The position numbers and the translations under genes are program-made. A stretch of 64,000 nucleotides of DNA from Ga0077536 sp943370145 (GTDB taxonomy: Bacteria; Pseudomonadota; Gammaproteobacteria; Ga0077536): NCBI GenBank assembly GCA_943370145.1, contig CALRPY020000015.1, positions 1 to 64,000 on the forward strand, read 5' to 3'. The notes under the pieces were generated by a model. The model worked only from the letters and a program-made list of their open reading frames with translations. It did not search any database and was not told where the DNA came from. Below, piece by piece: positions 60,150 through 64,000 of the stretch (position 1 is its first letter; each line of letters starts with the position of its first letter).

Positions 60150-61529
60150 TTAAAGCGCCGATTCGAGGGTGCGCAGTCCCCCGAGCTTCACCCACAGCCG
60201 ATCCTCGTGCAGGTCGAAGGCGAGACGGATGTCGATCCGTTCAGCGAGCGCCGAACAGAGCGCGAGGCCGAGCCCCGCGTGGGCAGTGCCCGGCGCGCCG
60301 CGGCTGGGCCGGAAATGACGCTCGCCCAGGCGGGCGACATCGGTGGCGTCGAGATCCGGCGCAGGATTGGAGATCACCAGGGTCACCGATTCCTCCTGCG
60401 CCCAGCAGAATACTTCGATGCGGCCACCGTCCGGCGAGTGGTCGACCGCATTGCCCAGCAGGTTGGCGAGGATGCGCTCGATGAGGAGGGCGTCGGTCAT
60501 GGCCCAGAGCTCGGGATCGAGGCGCACGTCGAGCGTGATGCCGCGACTCCGCGCGCGCGGTTCGCTGGCCAGGCATTGCGTGCGCGCCGCGGCCGCGAGG
60601 TCGACCGGTTCGACCACCGGCGCGTCGATGCCCGCCTCGTAGCGGGCGAGGGCGAGCAGGCCGTCGACGATGCGGCTCATGCCGGTCAGCGTGCTGCCGG
60701 CGAGGTCGAGCCGCGCGCGTGATGCTTCGTCCGCGGCCCGGGTGGTCTCCAGCAGGCTGAACAGCTCGGCCAGTGGCGTGCGCAGCTCGTGCGCGAGATC
60801 GCGGGCGAAGCGGCGCTCGCGCAGCAGCGCCCGCGTCAGCTCCGCGAAGGCATTGTCGAGCGCGGCGCCGATCGGCCGCAGCTCGTCCGGCAACGGCGTC
60901 TCCGGCGTGGCGGGCGTTTCCGAATCGAGCGCCCGCGCCGCGGCCCGCTGGCCGAAGGCTTCCAGCGGCCGCAGGCCCGCGCGCACCGCCGCGTGCGACA
61001 GCGTCACCATCAGCAGCAGCGCAATGCCGACGCCGGCGACGAGCGCGAAGTGGATGCGCGATTCGAGGACATCGAGCGCTTCACGTTCGGCCGCGATCAC
61101 GAACAGTCGCCCGCCCGCGACCCGGAACGCCGCCGCGCGGCCCCGGTGCCCGTCGGGAAGCCGGACGTCGTACAGCACCGCCTCGTCGTTGACCGGCCGC
61201 GGGGGCTGCGCGAGGTCCTGGCCATCGCTCGACCCGGACCGACCGACGGTCACGCCGGCGGCGTCCCAGAGCTGGTAGTAATCGGTGTGGCTGCCGGCGC
61301 GGAATTCGGGCCAGCCGTGGTGCGCGCTGAGTTCGATGCGCGCACCGCCGGCGATGTCGGCGGCCATCTGGCGTCCGCGCGCGGTCAGCGCTTCGTCGAA
61401 GCGTGAATAGAGCTGGTAGTCGATCAGCAGATCGAGCGCCGAGAACAGCAGCGCGAGCAGGGCGCCGCCGCCGATGACGATCCGCAACGCGAGGCGCGCC
61501 CGGATCGATCGCGGGCGCTCATTCCACAA
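60150..61529 (-). CDS. Sensor histidine kinase of the efflux operon
   Basis: A 459-residue two-TM sensor kinase. Helices are at about residues 14-38 and 160-182, bounding a periplasmic sensor loop. FARDLAHELRTPL carries the phospho-acceptor His247, and the ATPase domain shows NLLGNAVDHSPDGG, SNPAPDLD and GLGLALCSALAER. The start is TTG 61529, overlapping the response regulator stop by 11 bp; no in-frame ATG or GTG precedes the first helix. It probably senses periplasmic metal, like CzcS or CopS. Confidence 0.9.
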   Translation of the reverse strand: MWNERPRSIRARLALRIVIGGGALLALLFSALDLLIDYQLYSRFDEALTARGRQMAADIAGGARIELSAHHGWPEFRAGSHTDYYQLWDAAGVTVGRSGSSDGQDLAQPPRPVNDEAVLYDVRLPDGHRGRAAAFRVAGGRLFVIAAEREALDVLESRIHFALVAGVGIALLLMVTLSHAAVRAGLRPLEAFGQRAAARALDSETPATPETPLPDELRPIGAALDNAFAELTRALLRERRFARDLAHELRTPLAELFSLLETTRAADEASRARLDLAGSTLTGMSRIVDGLLALARYEAGIDAPVVEPVDLAAAARTQCLASEPRARSRGITLDVRLDPELWAMTDALLIERILANLLGNAVDHSPDGGRIEVFCWAQEESVTLVISNPAPDLDATDVARLGERHFRPSRGAPGTAHAGLGLALCSALAERIDIRLAFDLHEDRLWVKLGGLRTLESAL

Positions 61530-62184
61530 GGTAGCCGAACCCGCGCCGGGTCGTGATCAGATCGGGCTTGCCGGCGGCCGCGAGCTTCGCCCGCAGGGTG
61601 CTGACCAGCACTTCAATCACCTTGTCGGAGGACTCGCTGCGGCTGTCGTAGAGCTGCTCGAAGATCTGTTCGCGCGCGAGCACCTGTCCGCGATTGCGCA
61701 GCAGGGTCTCGAGCAGGGCGTATTCCTTGGGGGTCAGCGCGAGCACCTGGCCAGCGTACTTCGCCACGCGCGCCCTGGGGTCTATCTCGAGGCCCTGGTA
61801 CTCGAGCCGGGGTTGTCCGTGATCGACCTGGCGCCGCATCAGCGCCAGCAGGCGCGACGCGAGTTCCTGGAACGCGAAAGGCTTGACGAGGTAGTCGTCG
61901 GCGCCGTGATTGAGCGCGCCGACCCGGTCGGCCACCTGGTCGCGCGCGGACAGCACCAGGACGCGGACCGCGGAACCGCTCGCGCGCAGTCGACGCAGCA
62001 CCTCGAGGCCGTCGATCCCCGGCAGCATCAGGTCGAGCACGACGATGTCATAGGGATAGCGCTCGAGGTAGGCGAGTGCCGTGCGGCCATCCGCCGCGTC
62101 GTCGACGCTCCACTGCTGCTCGCGCAATTGCGCGCAGAGCGATGCGCGCAGCACGGTTGAATCTTCGACCAGGAGGATACGCAT
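61519..62184 (-). CDS. OmpR-family response regulator of the efflux operon
   Basis: A 221-residue regulator. The receiver has ILLVEDS, phospho-acceptor D51 in VVLDLMLPGIDG, LSARD and VKPFAF. The C-terminal winged helix (about 125-221) includes LTPKEYALLETLLRNRGQV and VEVLVSTLRAKL-like text ending RRGFGYLVE. Start ATG 62184. It heads the minus-strand operon (regulator, kinase, adaptor, RND, DUF3240, TolC), so activation of its own operon in response to metal is likely. Confidence 0.94.
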   Translation of the reverse strand: MRILLVEDSTVLRASLCAQLREQQWSVDDAADGRTALAYLERYPYDIVVLDLMLPGIDGLEVLRRLRASGSAVRVLVLSARDQVADRVGALNHGADDYLVKPFAFQELASRLLALMRRQVDHGQPRLEYQGLEIDPRARVAKYAGQVLALTPKEYALLETLLRNRGQVLAREQIFEQLYDSRSESSDKVIEVLVSTLRAKLAAAGKPDLITTRRGFGYLVE

Positions 62185-62334
62185 GCGGGCAGCCTAAGCG
62201 CGGGCCCGGCCCGGCAGCAAGCGAGGCCCGCGCGCTGCGTGGCCGTGCACTGTCACGCTTAAGTCAAACACAAGCTTTGGCGCGTAGCCTCCCTGCCATC
62301 GGGATCCCGCTCGTGGAGTCTGCAAGGAGGCGCA

Positions 62335-62763
62335 ATGAAACGAATCATTCTCAAACCGTGGAAACTGCTCGTCGTCGGGGCCAGCCTGCTGGGCGCGGCC
62401 TGTGCGTCTGGCCCCCAGCGTCCGCTCGCGATCGAGGGGCGCAAGCTGCCGGTCGAGATGTTGCCGACGAGAGCGCGTGACGTTCACATCGTCGCCGCCG
62501 GCGCACAGCAACTGCGCGGTGACGTCGTGGTGCGCGTGCGTGTCGGTCGCCAGCGCGGGCATGGCGAGGCCGGCGATCGCGTCGTGCGCGTCGCGGTCCT
62601 GGATGCGGACGGTCGGGTCCGGCACAGCGCGAGCAAGCCGGTGTCGCGGCAGGGCGTCGCGCGCAGGGGCGGTCGTGACCAATGGATCACGCTGAGCGTG
62701 CCGCACACCCTGGCTGGCAGGGAAAAGTTGTTGCTGTCCGTCGGCGCGCCGCCACCCGCCTGA
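62335..62763 (+). CDS. Hypothetical lipoprotein
   Basis: A 142-residue protein with a lipoprotein signal: basic start (MKRIILKPWK), hydrophobic core and lipobox LGAAC at about residue 23. The mature part is basic and beta-rich, with DVVVRVRVGRQR and DRVVRVAVLDADGRV repeats of alternating residues. Strong ribosome site AAGGAGG. It diverges from the efflux operon regulator and converges with the VPLPA-CTERM gene. No family recognised; a link to metal stress is only positional. Confidence 0.75.
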   Translation: MKRIILKPWKLLVVGASLLGAACASGPQRPLAIEGRKLPVEMLPTRARDVHIVAAGAQQLRGDVVVRVRVGRQRGHGEAGDRVVRVAVLDADGRVRHSASKPVSRQGVARRGGRDQWITLSVPHTLAGREKLLLSVGAPPPA

Positions 62764-62779
62764 GCGGATGCGGTCAGCG

Positions 62780-62802
62780 GGGGGCGCCTTTGCGGCGCCC
62801 CC
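62780..62802. terminator. Hairpin between convergent genes
   Basis: GGGGGCGCC-TTTGC-GGCGCCCCC is a perfect 9-bp hairpin in the 62-bp gap between the convergent lipoprotein and VPLPA-CTERM genes. It is suited to terminate both transcripts, although no long T-tract follows in either direction. Confidence 0.55.
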
Positions 62803-62825
62803 GCTCGGTTCGAGGCGGGGCCCGT

Positions 62826-64000
62826 TCAGGCCTTGCGCCGCAGCCGGCGCGACAGGCCCAAAGGCAGCAGCCCGGACAACAGCAAGGGCAGCGCTGCCGG
62901 CACCGGCACCGGGGCGGCGAGCAGGTTCGCCGCCACGTTCTGCGCACCGAGGTAGTGGCCGAGTTCGTTGACCAGGTTCGGGTCGAACTGTGCCGCCAGC
63001 AGCGGATCCTTATAGGTGCAGGCCGGATTCGACGGGTCGCAGTGCGGCTGCGAGTCGCCGAAGATGAGGTCCGCCTCGTTTTCGACGTTTGCGTTGCCCG
63101 TGTACGCGTAGAACTCGTAGCGCCGGATGATGGATGCCGCGTTCGGCCCTACCGGCGCGCCGTAGCCCGCTTCGAGGATCGACGGCGGAGAATCCGGATT
63201 GCCGGGATCGAACTGCACCAGCTGCCATTCGATCTCGGTCTCGGCCTGCTCGATCGCCGGTTCCCCACCGATCAGGTCTTCCAGTTCGACGACGCCGTCG
63301 AGCTCGGTCGTGAACACCTTGACCCACAGCGCTTCGCCGAAGAGGTTCTCCGGGTCGATTTCGTTCTCGTTCCCAACGACCAGCGCCTCGACCACCGGCG
63401 GTGGCGCGGGCTCGCCCGGCGCGGGCGGCGGCTGCTGCACGACGTTCATCACGGGCGCCGGCAGGTTGACCGAGCCGTTGGTGAGCACGCCGGGATTGTT
63501 CGCGGGATCCTTGGCCAGCAGCCAGTTGTACTTCGTGCCGGTCGGGTTCTTCGACGTCCCGACGCCGAAGTGATCGCAGGGTGTGCCGGGCCCGTAGCCG
63601 ACACCGCCGCCGGTCCAGCAGTTGTCGCCCGGCGTGATGAAGGTGCCGCTGGGCGTGCCGTAGTCCCAGTTCGCGCCGTCGAACAGGCCCATGTAGGTCA
63701 CGCGCGTGCCGAACAGGGATCCGTTCGAGTATTCGGTGATGGTCGGCGCGCCGTAGCGTTGCACCGCCGTGGCCGGATCGAAGCCGCGCCCATCGGGGAA
63801 GCCGCGGCCGGGGCCACCGAAGGTGTCGGTGATATCGCTGCTGTGCAGGCCCTCGAGTTCAATCTCGAAGCCGTGCGCGGTGTAGCCCGTGTCGTTGATG
63901 ACGTCGAAATTGCCGAGGAAGCCGATGACGGCGGCATTGCCCGCCACCGGCATCAGCGCGCCCGATACCGCGAGCGCCAACACTGTCTGCCTGAAGTCCA
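62826..64000 (-). CDS. VPLPA-CTERM surface protein, 5' end outside the window
   Basis: At least 391 residues, open at the right edge. The frame still reads DFRQT before VLALAVSGALMPVAGNA, so the signal peptide and true start probably extend beyond 64000; GTG 63983 would cut the signal. The C-terminus VPVPAALPLLLSGLLPLG followed by SRRLRRKA is a VPLPA/PEP-CTERM sorting signal recognised by exosortase. The mature part is acidic and Gly/Asn/Pro-rich with EIELEGLHSSDITDTFGG near the start. It would be exported, anchored and probably glycosylated. No exosortase gene is in the window. Confidence 0.85.
   Translation of the reverse strand, partial: DFRQTVLALAVSGALMPVAGNAAVIGFLGNFDVINDTGYTAHGFEIELEGLHSSDITDTFGGPGRGFPDGRGFDPATAVQRYGAPTITEYSNGSLFGTRVTYMGLFDGANWDYGTPSGTFITPGDNCWTGGGVGYGPGTPCDHFGVGTSKNPTGTKYNWLLAKDPANNPGVLTNGSVNLPAPVMNVVQQPPPAPGEPAPPPVVEALVVGNENEIDPENLFGEALWVKVFTTELDGVVELEDLIGGEPAIEQAETEIEWQLVQFDPGNPDSPPSILEAGYGAPVGPNAASIIRRYEFYAYTGNANVENEADLIFGDSQPHCDPSNPACTYKDPLLAAQFDPNLVNELGHYLGAQNVAANLLAAPVPVPAALPLLLSGLLPLGLSRRLRRKA

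Overview
The window is GC-rich, densely coded proteobacterial chromosome. It carries a cobalamin riboswitch, PEP carboxylase, homogentisate catabolism, GH57 glycogen enzymes, a VPLPA-CTERM surface protein and several families of short palindromic intergenic repeats. This mix fits a betaproteobacterium, most likely a Rhodocyclales-type organism, but no rRNA or other decisive marker is present, so the assignment is an inference. No tRNA, rRNA, CRISPR array or prophage was seen. The only transposase is a cut-off C-terminus at the left edge.

Layout. 0-1.1 kb: transposase tail and two palindromic repeat families around a small membrane protein. 1.1-7.1 kb: CBS-domain protein, small membrane protein, anchored M16 peptidase, SurE, and an ABC ATPase/adaptor pair that lacks a permease. 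7.3-10.7 kb: acyl-CoA catabolic operon (quinone oxidoreductase, acyl-CoA dehydrogenase, MaoC hydratase). 11.1-16.3 kb: complete oxidative pentose phosphate operon (gnd, zwf, pgl) with a SnoaL-like and an LLM flavoprotein gene inserted. 16.6-20.3 kb: hybrid histidine kinase divergent from a Tat-exported PhoD phosphatase. 20.6-27.8 kb: class III CoA-transferase, ppc, enoyl-CoA hydratase, META lipoprotein and a solute-binding protein.

27.8-34.2 kb: homogentisate regulon. hmgA-marR diverges from fahA-maiA-FAD hydroxylase-MBL-DUF2783. The hydroxylase and the tiny DUF2783 protein resemble the MhaA/MhaB 3-hydroxyphenylacetate hydroxylase, which would feed homogentisate into the ring-cleavage enzymes. 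A palindromic operator candidate sits in the divergent promoter. 34.2-38.5 kb: sulfide/persulfide module: persulfide-dioxygenase-like MBL enzyme, BigR-type ArsR regulator with a 24-bp palindrome, two YeeE/YedE half-transporters, a DUF442 protein and a SulP permease. SDR, sirtuin and HU genes follow.

40.9-43.2 kb: cobalamin riboswitch and BtuB. 43.3-49.9 kb: alpha-glucan metabolism (two GH57 enzymes divergent from GlgB). 49.9-53.3 kb: acyltransferase and sterol-desaturase-family pair, then a CDF cation exporter. 53.8-62.2 kb: heavy-metal RND efflux operon with its two-component system, all on the minus strand, followed by cytochrome b561. 62.3-64 kb: small lipoprotein and a VPLPA-CTERM protein that runs off the right edge.

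The repeats are notable. Hairpin (BIME-like) repeats occupy three gene-free stretches at 10.8-11.0, 16.3-16.6 and 20.4-20.6 kb. Two homologous MITE-like elements of about 280 bp lie at 25.8-26.1 and 53.4-53.7 kb in opposite orientation.
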